Under the pieces are notes generated by a model, which was not told the origin of the DNA, ran no database searches, and worked only from the letters and a program-made list of their open reading frames with translations. Positions 46,795 to 57,934 of a stretch of 64,000 bases of DNA are shown here, one piece after another (position 1 is the stretch's first letter; each line of letters starts with the position of its first letter). Where the stretch lies: contig OY726557.1 of the NCBI GenBank assembly GCA_963383645.1, positions 156,985,201 to 157,049,200 of the forward strand. The letters run 5' to 3'. Source of the stretch: Muscardinus avellanarius. Lineage: Eukaryota; Chordata; Mammalia; Rodentia; Gliridae. Position numbers and translations under genes: made by a program.

Positions 46795-48813
46795 GTGTTC
46801 GATTGCACAAGAAGCATCGATCCATGTCAGGTTCTTTTTAAAGCGCCGATCATAGGATTATTTTCCTAGGAAAGAACCGCTACAGATAAGAATCTGTAGA
46901 AAATCACTCTGTCCTTCCCCACCTTTACTGAGACCCTCGACCGCGAGCAAACTCGCGCCCCATTGGACTAGCTGGCTTTTGGCACACTTCCACTCAGGAT
47001 CTCCCACATAAAAATAAAATACTTAGGAATAAACTTAACCAAGGTGATAAAAGATCTGTACAAAGAAAACTGTAAAGAATTGAAAAAAGAAATTGAAGAA
47101 GATCTTAGAAGATGGAAAGATCTTCCCTGTTAATGGATTGGCAGAATAAATACCATTAAAATGGCCATCTTTCCAAAAGTGATCTACAGATTCAATGCAA
47201 TGCCCATTAAACTACCAAGATCATTCCTCACAGGCATAGAAAAATCAGTGTTTAAGTTCATTTGGAATAACAAAAACCCCAGAATAGACAAAGTAGTTTT
47301 CAGCAACAAAACCCATGCTGGAGGAATCACAATACCTGACTTTATACTATACTACAAAGCCATTGTAATAAAAACAGCATGGTATTGACACAAAACCAGA
47401 TATATAGACCAATGGAGCAGAATAGAAGACCCAGAAACAAGTTCACACACTTTCAGCCAATTGATTTTTGACAAAGGGGCTAAAAAGATACACTGGAAAA
47501 AAGAAAGCCTGTTCAACAAATGGTGTTGGCAAAACTGGTTAACCATATGCATAAAACTGGAAATTAATCACACTTTCTTACCCTGCACAAGATCAATTCA
47601 AGATGGATCAAACACTTGGAAATCAAACCAGAGACCTTGAAGCTCCTTGAAGAGGGCATAGGTCCAACAAGACCCCAAAGGCACAACAAATTAAAAGGCA
47701 AATCAATACATGGGAGTGCATGAAACTGAAGAGCTTCTGTTCAGCAAAGGAAACTGTCAAGAGCCTCAACCGAGAGCCAACAGAATGGGAGAAGATTTTT
47801 GCCACCTACACCTCTGAAAGAGGACCAATATCTAGAATATGCAGAGAACTCAAGAAACTCAACACTAAAAAAACAAATCATCCAAAAAAATGGGCAAGCG
47901 AACTAAATAGACACTTCATGAAAGAAGAAATTCGAATGGCCAGTAAATGCATGAAAAAATGCTCAACATCATTGGCAATCAGAGAGATGCAAATCAAAAC
48001 TACCCTGAGATTTCACCTAACTCTACCTAGAATGGCAATCATTCAAAACACAAACAACAAATGCTGGCAAGATTGTGGAGAAGTGGGAACTTTAAAACAC
48101 TGCTGGTGGGATTGCAAATTAGTACAACCACTTTGGAAAACAGTATGGAGAATCCTCAGAAGAATGGGAACAAATCTACAATTTGATCCAGCAATACCAC
48201 TTCTGGGTATCTACCCAAAAGAAAGGAATCCAAACTACCAAATTAATGCATGTGTACCTATGTTCATAGCTTCAGAATTCACCATAGCCAAACTATGGAG
48301 CCAGCCAAGATGTCCATCAACAGATGAATGGATAACAGAACTGTGGGATATTTACACAATGGAATTTTACTCAGCCATTAAAAAACTCAATTACATCATT
48401 TTCAGGGAAATGAATGGAACTGGAGGACATTATGCTAAGCGAGATTAGTCAGTCACAAAAAAAATAAGAAATCAGATGCTTTCCCTAATATGTGAAAGCT
48501 AAGGAGAAATGGGTCATAGGAGGAACTCTAGATGAAAAAGGAAATCCTATAGAGGAGTAAAGAAGACAACCTAAATGAGGGGAAGGGAGCGAGGAAGAAG
48601 GAAATTCTCTAAAACACGCAATGTACTTAAACATATTAAAGTCAGTTACTAAGCCAATCATGCGAAGGAGGGATGGGGAGGAAATGGGGTGGGAATTGGG
48701 TAGGGGCCAAATGGATGATGTTTACATGTATGTCCACACAAGTTTTTTTCCCCAATATGATGTATGAATATAATGCACCAATAAAAAATTTAAAAAGAAA
48801 ACAAGTTACATGA

Positions 48814-49340
48814 TGGCTGTAGTAAGACCTTACCTATCAATAATTACCTTGAATATAAATGGATTAAATTCATCATTGTCTGGATGAATTAAAAAAAACC
48901 TAAGATCAACTCTACGTTGCTTATAAGAAAATTATCTCTGAGAATACATATTGCCTGAAAGTGAAGAAATGAAAGAAGATATTTGATGCAAATATAATCC
49001 AAAAGAAAGCAGAGTAGCCTTATCTATACTGAATAAAATAGACTTTAAATAAAAAATAGCAAAAAGAGCCAGAAGTCAGTATGTAATGGTTAAGAGGTCA
49101 ATTCAGCAAGAAAAAAGAATAGTTCCAAAATATATGCATCGAATATAACAGGACCCATATATATTAATAGATCTAAGAGGAGACAAGATTCCAATAGAAT
49201 AATAGTTGGGGGATTTTAACACCCTACTTTCAGCAATGAACAGATCATCCAGACACAAAATCAACAGCAGAATTTAACTGTACCTTACACCAAGTAGACC
49301 TAACATACATAGAACATTCCATCTAACAGCCTTCAAGTAA
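48814..49340 (+). mobile_element. ancient L1, start of ORF2
   Basis: 'accttgaatataaatggatt' is the beginning of the ancient L1 ORF2 nuclease. It continues the element seen at 39440-40075 and 41420-41506, into which the complete-length L1 inserted. Confidence 0.7.
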
Positions 49341-49737
49341 ATATTTTTTCTCATTATTATTGGTAACTTCATATATGAACATAGCATTATTTGAACTGTG
49401 TCCTTCATTAAGTCTCCCTTTCATCTCCCCATCTTCCTCCCCAAATATTCTTCCACCATTCTACTAGTATCTCCCCTCACTTATTTGAAGTCTATTTTGT
49501 TTCCCCATTTCTCTCTAGCTTCCATATATGAGTGAAAACAGACTGACCAATTTTACTAAGCATCATCTCAGTTTCCATCCATTTTCCTGCATATGACATA
49601 ATTTTGTTCTTTATGGCTGAGTACAACTCCATAGTCTATAGATGCCATAGTTTTGCAATGCATTCATCTATTGATAGGCACCCAAGTTGGCTCCACAGTG
49701 TGACTGTTGTGAACTGTGCTGCTATAAACAAGGTTGT
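49341..49737 (-). mobile_element. L1 3' end, 5'-truncated
   Basis: Antisense L1 tail: 'ttctttatggctgagtacaa', 'attcatctattgataggcac' and 'gtgctgctataaacaaggtt'. Confidence 0.82.
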
Positions 49738-49744
49738 TTTTGCT

Positions 49745-50330
49745 TTTCTTAGAAGATGAAAGAAGAGTGATAACTAGAGGCTCGGGGATGTAGGTGAGAG
49801 TGGGTGTGAGTGATAGGTAATACTGCTAAATGGTTATTGAGTTACAGTTAGATGGAAGAAAGAAGGTAGTATGCTCCTGTACAGTAGGATGACTATAGAT
49901 AGCAATTATGTACTGTATATTTCAAAAAGCTAGAAAAAAAGGTTTAAAAAGTCTTCATGATAAAGAAATGATATATGTTTGGTGACAGGCATGGTGGTGC
50001 GCGCTTATAATCCCAGCATTCGGGAGGCAGAGACTGGAGGATCGCAGTTCACAGACAGCCTCAGCTACTTAGTGAGTCCCCTTGCAACTCAGTGAGACCC
50101 TGTTTCAAAAATAAAGAATAAAAAATTAGGGCTGGGATTGTCACTCAGAGGTAGAATGCCCCTGGGTTCCATCCCCAGTACAATAAAAAATAAAAAGAAG
50201 AAATGATATGTTTAGGAAGATAGATATGTTTATCCTGATTTAAATGTTATACAATACATTACATTACCCCATAAATATGTATAATATTTGTTTTTGTGTA
50301 TCAATTAAAAATAAATTAGAGAATAAAACC
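49745..50330 (+). mobile_element. ancient L1 3' end split by a SINE
   Basis: 'gactatagatagcaattatg' and, after the SINE, 'ccccataaatatgtataata' with an A-rich end are ancient L1 3'UTR words. Confidence 0.65.
49984..50197 (+). mobile_element. B1-ID SINE, well preserved
   Basis: 'acaggcatggtggtgcgcgc' to 'cactcagaggtagaatgccc' and 'ccccagtacaataaa'. Flanks AAGAAATGATAT near 49963 and 50198. Confidence 0.9.
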
Positions 50331-50334
50331 ACCA

Positions 50335-50795
50335 GAAGAAAGTGGGTCTCATAAAATTAGTCTTTCTTTACCTCTTCCATCAGTTATTTTAGCACAGAAA
50401 TTTCCAGGTGATATTCATTTCTCTCTCTGATTATTTAGCCCACTCTTTTGTAAAAAATTATTGGTTAATTTGTTCAATGGTTTATCAGACCCTGGTGAGC
50501 CCTATACATCTGGAATCTTTAGGGCTGTAAAAATTCAGTAGTACAGCTGGAAACCATAAGTGAGTTTGATCAGTCTCCATTCAGCTCCTGCAATTGAGAA
50601 AGCATTGAAAATTGTGTTTTTCTTTCACTAATCCTGTAATTGTTTTTACTTCTGAAGACTGGGTTAATTACATAGTGGCTATTTTAAGGTTGCTTCTGCC
50701 TACATAATGTTTGTGTTTGGTGTTTTTTCTTTGGGTAAAGGAAAGCCTTTTCTTGGGTACCTGAAATCAAAAGGGTAACAGCATTAGCCAATGTT
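50335..50795. other. single-copy DNA, nothing recognised
   Basis: No repeat or gene recognised. Confidence 0.45.
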
Positions 50796-50799
50796 TGTT

Positions 50800-51005
50800 C
50801 AGTAATGACCACTAAACTTTATTTTATTAAATAATCACAATGATCCTGTGTAGTGGGACCATGACTGCAACTGTTTTATTTCAAAAGACTTGAGGCTCTG
50901 AATCATCAAGCTGTTTGTTCAAAGATACACAGCTAGGAAGATACCCGAGGTGGAATTCAGACCCATGTTTTTGGACCAAAATTCTGGGCACTTTACTGCC
51001 CATTA
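50800..51005 (+). mobile_element. MIR element
   Basis: 'agacttgaggctctgaatca', 'aaagatacacagctaggaag' and 'gaggtggaattcagaccca' follow the MIR plus strand. Confidence 0.78.
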
Positions 51006-51137
51006 ATTCTAATTGTCCTTATGTGACAATAGCTTATGTATTTGTTTTTCATAACATTCCACATAGTAATTTATAGATTTAAGAAATATATGGTCACTAG
51101 AACCTAAGGACCACAGTCATTTTTCAGAATAAATTTG

Positions 51138-51139
<2 letters not shown>

Positions 51140-51177
<38 letters not shown>
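51140..51177. repeat. (TG)n microsatellite
   Basis: About 19 units, at the tail of the minus-strand SINE that follows. Confidence 0.97.
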
Positions 51178-51181
<4 letters not shown>

Positions 51182-51364
51182 GGGATTGAGCTCAGAAGCA
51201 TTCTGCCTCTGAGCTACACCACCAGCTCTATTCTATTTTTTGAAACAGAATCCCACTAAGTTGTGGAAGACCTCACTAAATTGCTGAGGCTGGCCTTGAA
51301 TCTACAATCCCTGCCTCAGTCTCCCAAACACTGGGATTATGAATGTGTTACACCACATCTAGCT
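51178..51364 (-). mobile_element. B1-ID SINE
   Basis: 'ttattgggattgagctcaga' to 'acaccacatctagctt'. Confidence 0.83.
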
Positions 51365-51369
51365 TCAGA

Positions 51370-52700
51370 CTAAATTTTATACTTGTTTCAATACTTGATT
51401 GCATCGTCAAATAGAAGAATAATAAATTTCACCTTTAACTTTTTTTTGCTAGTTTTATTTCTCTAAAAATACACAAATAGTCGAGATTAGTAACAAGATC
51501 TGAGCTGTTCCTATTAGTTCTTTCTTTTCTTATGCTGCAACTGGAGTAGCCAGAAATAAGATGGAAACTTCTAAAAAACCTTTTTTCACCTTGCTTCCAC
51601 CAATCTTCATGCCATATGAGGCTGAGAAAATAGGATTACCATGGGGTAAAATCTAATAAGACTTTCTTATTCTAGTCTTGCTCGATTATTGATCCATTCT
51701 AATCATGTTTTACCATTACCTAGTCTTTCTTAATGGTCCTTCCTTCCTTCCTGTCTTCTTTCGGATACAAAGAGAGCATAATCCATGTATACTCTCCCTA
51801 ATGTGAATATGGATGTGTATTTTGAAATAGTCTGAAATAGCATCATACAGATGATTATCTACTCTGGTAGAAAGTTTTGAGCATTTCCCAAATTCTTCAG
51901 TGTGCACTTATTCTATCTTTGGACAGTTCTGATTGCAGATGGATTCCTTGCCCTTCCCTGTAGGCCTTTCCCCAAGTTCTTATGTTGGTAGGTTTCTGGC
52001 TGAGTGTAGCTAATTAAATGTCCTGCAGATGATCAAGGGCCATAAGATAAATGAGATACTAAGATGTTTATCTTTCTTTATATATTTCTTGGGTTATTTC
52101 TGGCTAGGCTAGTCATTTCCTGTGACGCTAGCTCCTCTCTGTCAGACCTGCCATGAAAATGGCTTTTGCCGAGTAACCCTGGCATTTAGACCTGGGCAAC
52201 ATTGCCTTCTATTTTTATTCTTCCAGCTCAGGCATGGTAGTGGCTCCTTAAAGTTGTTAATGCTTTCCTCCCACTATTCTAGATGGGGTTTCAGCTCCTT
52301 TATTACTGGTGGAACTAACTTCATTTGTTAACATATTCCTCTGATGAAAATAAGGGAATTGCACTTTCTTGGTTATACTCTGACTAAAACAGGCACCGAT
52401 AACCCCTTGAAGGTCACTGAGAACAGCAGCCTGGTTAAACTGTACCAGTAGGACACATTTTCTTACTTGATGAGTGGAATTACATCATATTTACTTTGGT
52501 GCACCTGTAGGAACATGAGTGGCTAGTGGATTTTTATATGAATTCACTGTTATTTGTAATATTTTTTATAAATTAACAGATCTTATTTTTGAAAGTTTTA
52601 GGCTCACAGGAAAATCGTGTATAAAACACAGAGTTCCCATATGTCCCCTGGTATCCACATACCTGTCACTTTGTTCGTTTTTTTTTTCTTCAAAAAAATA
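51370..52700. other. single-copy DNA, no gene seen
   Basis: Small frames (52122-52331, 52519-52701) have no signature. Confidence 0.45.
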
Positions 52701-52707
52701 AGTAAGT

Positions 52708-52945
52708 AACTGAATGTAGTGGTTTATGCCTATAATCCCAGTAGTTGGAAAGGCTGAGGCCTGAGGTTTGTAGGCTGAAGAGCAGCCTTGGCAAGTAGTG
52801 AGACTCTCATCAGCCTATTGAGACTCCGTTTCAAAAAAATAAAAATAAAAATAAGGCTAGGGGTGTAACTTGGGTAAAATGCCCATGGGTTCAATCCCCA
52901 GTACCATAATAAATGAATAAGTAAGTAAGCAAATAAATAAATAAA
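52708..52945 (+). mobile_element. B1-ID SINE, diverged
   Basis: 'aactgaatgtagtggtttat' to 'ggtgtaacttgggtaaaatg', with an (aaat)n-like tail. Confidence 0.8.
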
Positions 52946-52949
52946 ATGG

Positions 52950-53520
52950 AATTAACAAGTAGCAATCCTAGCTCCACTCTTCTATTTGTGAGGATGTATA
53001 TTAAAAGGGCTAGAAAAACTCATTTTCTAGATTTTTTTGACATGTAATGCAGAAAATAATAATTACTTCTCTGTAGTGAATGCTTTGAAGAGGCACACCA
53101 GCTATGGGTCTATTCAGCTAGAGGAATTCCCGTGACAGAGTATCTGTTTTGAGGTCTGATAAAAGAGGAGAGGAGTGGGGTTGGATGCTGCGGGTGGGAG
53201 AGGAGAAGGAAGCTTGAGACTCCCTCACAATCAGATGGTACATATTGGGGGTAAGAGAAGCAGTATGGGCACATTTAACACACCAAAGCTGCTGGTGGTT
53301 AAGGCACTTTAGTAACTCTGTGTCAGTATGAAGAGGCTTTTTGTACAATAGAAGATTTGGCTGAAGAGAGAGGCTGGGACGTCCACAAATAGTACAGATA
53401 GAACAGAAATGAGCCCTAAAATCCATTGGGAAGAACTGATTACCACCATAGCAGCTTGGGAGATGTGAGAGATCACTTGAAGCAGAGATGACTTGCTAGT
53501 TTGGGAGACTTGCCTCCTTG
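52950..53520. other. single-copy DNA, no gene seen
   Basis: The minus-strand 102-codon frame (53118-53426) has no signature. Confidence 0.45.
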
Positions 53521-53523
<3 letters not shown>

Positions 53524-53573
<50 letters not shown>

Positions 53574-53586
53574 CCCTCCCTCCCTC
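53524..53586. repeat. (CT)n then (CCCT)n microsatellite
   Basis: About 23 CT units then a few CCCT units. Frames reading through it are artefacts. Confidence 0.96.
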
Positions 53587-53619
53587 CAATTATGAGTGTC
53601 TACTTAAATGTCAAACACT

Positions 53620-53915
53620 GTCTAGGAAATGATGACACAGTGATAAAAGAAAAAACTATCTTGCCTTCAATCTGGCAGGATGAAAACATCAAAGAACATA
53701 ACAAATGAGTGATTGTCATATAGTATGCTAAAGGGTGAAGGGCATTGTAGGAAAATAGAGAGATAGTGCACAGGGGTTGGTTAGAGGACGGGGTGGGATT
53801 GGTTAGGGCAGAGCGCACTGAGAACCTGGTTTTTGTCAAAGACATGAAGAAGCAAAGGAGTGAACCATGAGGTATCTAGAGGAAGATATCTTCAGGTCAA
53901 AGAATCAACAAGAAC
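53620..53915. mobile_element. old mammalian interspersed repeat, family uncertain
   Basis: Wording such as 'gacatgaagaagcaaaggagtgaacc' resembles a widespread ancient mammalian repeat that also appears at 54640-55180 and 55470-55720. I cannot name the family reliably. Confidence 0.35.
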
Positions 53916-53919
53916 AAAC

Positions 53920-54640
53920 AAGGGCCAAAAGGCAATAACTGCCTCATAAAGTGCAGTCTATATCTAGCTTTTGACCTAATCACCCCAATACTAGGTACTT
54001 GGTGAACAAAAATGAACATATATAATCCACACAAACACTTGAATGATGATGTTCATACTGGCTTTCTGCATATTAGCCCAAATGGAAAATATTCCTAATA
54101 TCCATCAAGAGAAGAATGAATAATGGGCTGTGGTATGTTCTTACAATAGAAAAGAAATAACTGAATACATGACAGAACATGAGTGGATCTCAGAAATATC
54201 GTGTTAGGTCAAAGTAACTAGACACAAAGAAATATGTAGTATTTGATCCCATTTATATTAAAGCTAAGAACAGGCAAAAATAATATGTGATAGAAATTAA
54301 GCAGTTGCTGCCTACAGATGGGCGGAAAATGACTTAAAAAATACCTGAGGAAACTTTCTGAGGAGGCAGAAAAATACTCTATTTTTTCAGTACCAGGGAG
54401 TGAACCCAGGGGTGCTCTATCACTGACCTACACCCCCATCCCTTTTTATTTGATATTTTGAGACAAGGTCTCGCTGAGTTACCAAGGCTAGTCTCACACT
54501 TGTGGTTATCCTGCCTCAGCCTCCCACACTGCTGGGATTCCAGATGTGGACCAACATTCCTGACTAGAAATGTGCTATATTTTGATTCATGTAAGTATTG
54601 CACATTTTACTGTGTATAAATTATACCCCAATTTTAAGAC
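53920..54640 (+). mobile_element. ancient L1 3' end, split by a SINE
   Basis: 'ccatcaagagaagaatgaat', 'gacagaacatgagtggatct' and 'gaacaggcaaaaataatatg', then after a SINE 'aaattataccccaatttta'. This is the ancient L1 C-terminus and 3'UTR order. Confidence 0.78.
54385..54566 (-). mobile_element. B1-ID SINE
   Basis: 'agtaccagggagtgaaccca' to 'accaacattcctgact'; inserted in the ancient L1 end. Confidence 0.84.
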
Positions 54641-55185
54641 ATGTGCCTGGAGAGTTTGCTGAGAACAAAGCAGGGAATCAGGGCATTTGGTGTGGAGCAA
54701 GTAAGAAGATAGCAGGAGACGAGGCCAAAGATGCACGAGGGTATTGAGTGAGTCCTATAAGGCACTGTGGCCTCTGGCTTTCCTTCTGGGAGCTTTGGAG
54801 GATTTTGAGCAGAGGGAGGCATAGAGCTGTCTACTATATGCTGGGACAAGATCACTGTGGTGCTGTGTTGAGAACGACGGCGGGAAGTGGGGTTAAAGCA
54901 GGCATGCCTGTAAGAGACCATGGCACTAACCTGGGATAGGGAGGATGACAGCTGGAATGAAGATGGCAGCAGCGGAGATGGCAAGAGGCTTGGGAATTTA
55001 AGTCTGAAGATAGAGAAGATTAGAATTAAACAATTGAATGTGGGGAAGAAGGGAGAAATGAATTAAGAGTGACTCTAAATTTTGGCTTGAGTAAGTAGAA
55101 AGATGTAGTTGCCATTGGCTGAGACAGGCAAGACAACTGATGGAGAAGGTGAGATGGCCAGTGACCATCCACATAGAGACAATGA
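54640..55185. mobile_element. old mammalian interspersed repeat, family uncertain
   Basis: 'gcactgtggcctctggcttt', 'tttgagcagagggaggcata' and 'agatcactgtggtgctgtgt' fit the order of the same widespread repeat. The minus-strand 116-codon frame here is a chance frame. Confidence 0.42.
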
Positions 55186-55220
55186 TCAGGCAATTAAATA
55201 TTTGTTTGTTTTCTTGTTAA

Positions 55221-55221
55221 T

Positions 55222-55252
<31 letters not shown>

Positions 55253-55279
55253 CGCGCGCGTGTGCGCACGTGCGAGTGT
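55221..55279. repeat. (GT)n-(GC)n alternating purine-pyrimidine tract
   Basis: About 12 GT units followed by about 8 GC units, then mixed GT/GC/CA. Strictly alternating over most of its length. Confidence 0.96.
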
Positions 55280-55280
55280 G

Positions 55281-55468
55281 TATACTGGGGATTGAACCCA
55301 GGACCATTCTACCACCATGATATATCTCTGGCCCTTTTTATTTTTTTGTTTTAAAACAGGGTCTTGCTAGGTTTCTGAGTATCTTACTTTGTTTCTGAGG
55401 CTGGTCTCCAACCTGGGATTCTCCTGAGTCAGCCTCCCAAGTACTTTAATTACTTGCACGGCTGAGTT
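55281..55468 (-). mobile_element. B1-ID SINE
   Basis: 'tactggggattgaacccagg' to 'cttgcacggctgag'. Confidence 0.83.
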
Positions 55469-55469
55469 T

Positions 55470-55890
55470 TAAATGTATTAATATTATTCAGGGTCACAGG
55501 ACTGTGTGAGATCACCAAGCTATTGAGTATGAGGAGACAAAAGGAGAGGTCCACAGATACTTGAATATCAGCCACTCTTGAAGGCATTGCTGGCCTATGG
55601 TTAGGCAGAAAAGGAGAGACCACCAATAGGAAGGGGATGGAAGCCTCATCACAGCAGGTCAGAAGGTGAGGCGTGGTCGTCTTGTCTCCTTTGACCCCTT
55701 TCTGCCTTGGCATCAGAAGAAGGTGGGAGGGGAAAGATCGGAGAAAACAACCCTATTCTTATCTCTTTATACTCCCCCCCACTCCCACGCTCCTCAAGTC
55801 TTGAGTTTAGATGTGCTGCAATGAAGGGAAGGCAAGCTTTGGATAATTGAGATTGATGCTAAATAAACAGCATTAAATTATAATGGTCCC
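55470..55890. other. old-repeat-like then single-copy DNA
   Basis: 55470-55720 seems to continue the uncertain ancient repeat. The rest is unassigned. No gene. Confidence 0.4.
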
Positions 55891-55905
55891 AAATGTGAAA
55901 GTGCC

Positions 55906-56102
55906 AGCCGGGTGTGGTGGTGCACGCTTGTAATCCCAGCATTTGGGAGGCTGAGACAAGAGGATTGCGGTTCATGGACAGCCTCAGCTACTTAGTGAGG
56001 CCCTTCGCAATTCAGTGAGACTCTGTTTCAAAAGAAGGAATAAAATATAGGACAGGAGTGTAGCTCAGAGGTAGAATGCCCCTGGGTTCCATCCCCAGTA
56101 CT

Positions 56103-56138
<36 letters not shown>
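55906..56138 (+). mobile_element. B1-ID SINE with a long pure poly-A tail
   Basis: Complete dimer 'agccgggtgtggtggtgcac' to 'ccccagtactgc' and 33 A. TSD GAAAGTGCC at 55897-55905 and 56139-56147. The long pure tail suggests it is among the youngest copies here. Confidence 0.94.
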
Positions 56139-56139
<1 letters not shown>

Positions 56140-56418
56140 AAAGTGCCTACAAAGGTATGGAGCCTGAGAGATACCTTCCTAGAGCTTCCAAGAGCCTACT
56201 ACCCAGGAGCCTACTACCCAGCTTAGAAAACAGTGTGAGTTAAAATACAGTGTGGGTAGTGTTAAAAAGAGCACAGGTAATATCAGTTATTGAGGAAAAA
56301 ACAAGACTTTTACTGTTTATATCTCTGTGAGTTGAAACTGCTGGTAAAACATGGCATGCTTGTTTCTGATACATTAAAGTGAGATAGAGATAGAGGAAGG
56401 AAAGAAGGGAGGGAGTGA

Positions 56419-56442
56419 GGGAGAAAGAGAGGGGGAGAGAGA

Positions 56443-56541
<99 letters not shown>

Positions 56542-56542
56542 G

Positions 56543-56592
<50 letters not shown>
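56419..56592. repeat. long (GA)n microsatellite
   Basis: About 170 bp of GA with a few GGA/GGGA interruptions. Four overlapping Ser-Leu or Arg-Glu frames come from it and are not genes. Confidence 0.97.
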
Positions 56593-56594
<2 letters not shown>

Positions 56595-56619
56595 ACACAC
56601 ACACGCTAGCTTTGGGTTT

Positions 56620-57705
56620 TAATTAAACCCTACTTGCATTAAAACAAGTAGGTTGAACAGTACAATAATCTACAAGATCATTTCTAAATCTAAAATTCTA
56701 TCATTGATTACAAGCACTTGAGATGAATGGCAGCCCATTGGCTGGTGCTAAGTCAACATTTTGCAAAAGAATCATTTTCTTCTCAAACTACATATTTTTA
56801 AGAAAAAGAATTGACCATTAAATTGCAATGAAACCAAAGAAATTTTTTAAAATACAGTTATTAAAATACTTTTAAGATTCTGCTTTTAAGGCAAGCATTA
56901 CCAATAATAAGGGGCAATATAATTTCTATCTATATGCAGAGCATGCATATCAATGAAATTTCAGTCTATGCAGACACCTGCTTTACAAGGTTTAATGAGA
57001 ATCTAAAAATAAAAACGAATGTCCTATGAAGAGATAAACACTCTGACAGATTTGTTTGACACAAAGAGTTCCCAACACTGAGGAACATATCCTTCCAATC
57101 CATGTTTAGCTTCTTTAAGGTCCTTAAGCAGCTATCTTTTAGCAAACCCTAATGAAGGATGTGTTCCAGAAATGATTTCCTATAATTCTTCAACATTAGT
57201 GTAGAAATCAGCTAAGGTCACAGAATGCAAATCAGTGATTTTTGCCATATAAAATTTATTCTAATTATCCTCTTGGGATAAACCTCGCAATTGAAGCACA
57301 TGGGTTTTGAGCAGATTTGAGGCCCATTTTGCAATTGCAAATAGACAAATATTGAACCTTAAACAGCAACTAATGGTCACAGCATCTGTGCAACTGTATG
57401 TTACAAAAGAAGAAAAGTCATCTGAAATTGACTCTGGAAATTCATTGCTATTATGAGCAATTGTTTTTTAATTTAAAAGAGCTAGTAAAATTATCAAAAC
57501 TATGCCTTTTTGAAACCTAGGTGCATTATTACAATAGGAAAAGGTAAGATCTTACCTGATATGTTCAACATAATTCTGTGTCCTTGGTAAGTACCTACTG
57601 GTCATTTGACTGAATTCTCACAGACATGGAAGAATTAAATACAGAAAAGATACATTTAGAACTGAAGCAAAACTGCCGATTTAGAAGCAGTAGACTAAAA
57701 TGCTA
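56620..57705. other. 1.1 kb AT-rich repeat-free DNA, candidate conserved noncoding region
   Basis: No SINE, L1 or LTR, although SINEs are dense on both sides. Contains 'gcatgcatatcaatgaaatt' (near 56942) and several ATTA words. Confidence 0.28.
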
Positions 57706-57725
57706 TTATAAAAATTATAAAATGT

Positions 57726-57883
57726 GAGGCTGAGACATAAGATAGTGGTTCATGGCCAGCCTCAGCTACTTAGTGATGCCCTTTGTAACTCAGTGAGACC
57801 CTGTTTCAAAACAAAGAATAAAAAATAGGTCTGGGGGGTGTAGCTCAGAGACGGAATGCCCCTGGGTTTCATCCAAGTACCAC
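57726..57883 (+). mobile_element. 5'-truncated B1-ID SINE
   Basis: Starts in mid left half ('gaggctgagacataag'). Perfect 16-bp TSD AAAAATTATAAAATGT at 57710-57725 and 57884-57899 shows that it was inserted already truncated. Confidence 0.92.
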
Positions 57884-57934
57884 AAAAATTATAAAATGTT
57901 TTAAAAGTATAAATTTAAAAGTTCTTATGCAAAT

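Larger units (their letters stand above)
45632..46984 (+). mobile_element. solo LTR of an endogenous retrovirus (class II-like)
   Basis: 1,353 bp inserted in the L1 RT domain. Ends TGCCAA and TTGGCA are perfect inverted termini. The target duplication is CACTTC (45626-45631 and 46985-46990). Six-bp duplications and long LTRs are typical of class II (betaretrovirus-like) ERVs, but 6 bp alone is not decisive. No gag, pol or env is present; the L1 resumes immediately, so this is an LTR left by recombination. Orientation plus is set by TATA and AATAAA order. Confidence 0.9.
43347..48480 (+). pseudogene. L1 ORF2 remnant (endonuclease, RT, Cys-rich)
   Basis: Endonuclease: open stretch 43347-43883 with 'LNVNGLNSPIKR', 'YLQETHL', 'INIYAPYIGA' and 'ILGDFNTPL'. 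A 20-A run at 43721-43740 makes an in-frame Lys stretch. After frame changes, 43888-44442 covers the end of the nuclease ('SDHNGMKLEI'). RT blocks appear at 44540-44857, 44970-45191 ('[13 protein letters not shown]') and 45469 onward, with a Leu-Ala-Asp-Asp box at 45459-45470. The solo LTR cuts the RT domain at 45632. The Cys-rich end is in 47720-48448 ('[18 protein letters not shown]'). At least five frameshifts. Confidence 0.92.
41525..48795 (+). mobile_element. complete-length younger L1, split by a solo LTR
   Basis: Perfect 18-bp duplications AGAAAACAAGTTACATGA (41507-41524 and 48796-48813) bound it. With the LTR and its 6-bp duplication removed it is about 5.9 kb: 5'UTR, ORF1, ORF2 and a 3'UTR ending in an A-rich tail. 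The 5' terminus 'cttctgggaagatgg' matches the minus-strand copy at 3129-6643. Both ORFs carry several frameshifts and stops, so it is inactive. Confidence 0.95.

Noticed and set aside
45632..46984. A coding frame in the LTR (superantigen-like, as in some long LTRs)
   Set aside because: No long frame on the sense strand; the only notable frame is a 77-codon antisense one without signature.
50127..50180. ID-type right halves of SINEs as tRNA genes
   Set aside because: They keep an A-box-like word but not a cloverleaf, and they repeat across dozens of SINE copies.
56240..56609. Several Ser-Leu and Arg-Glu frames
   Set aside because: Translation of a GA microsatellite in different frames.
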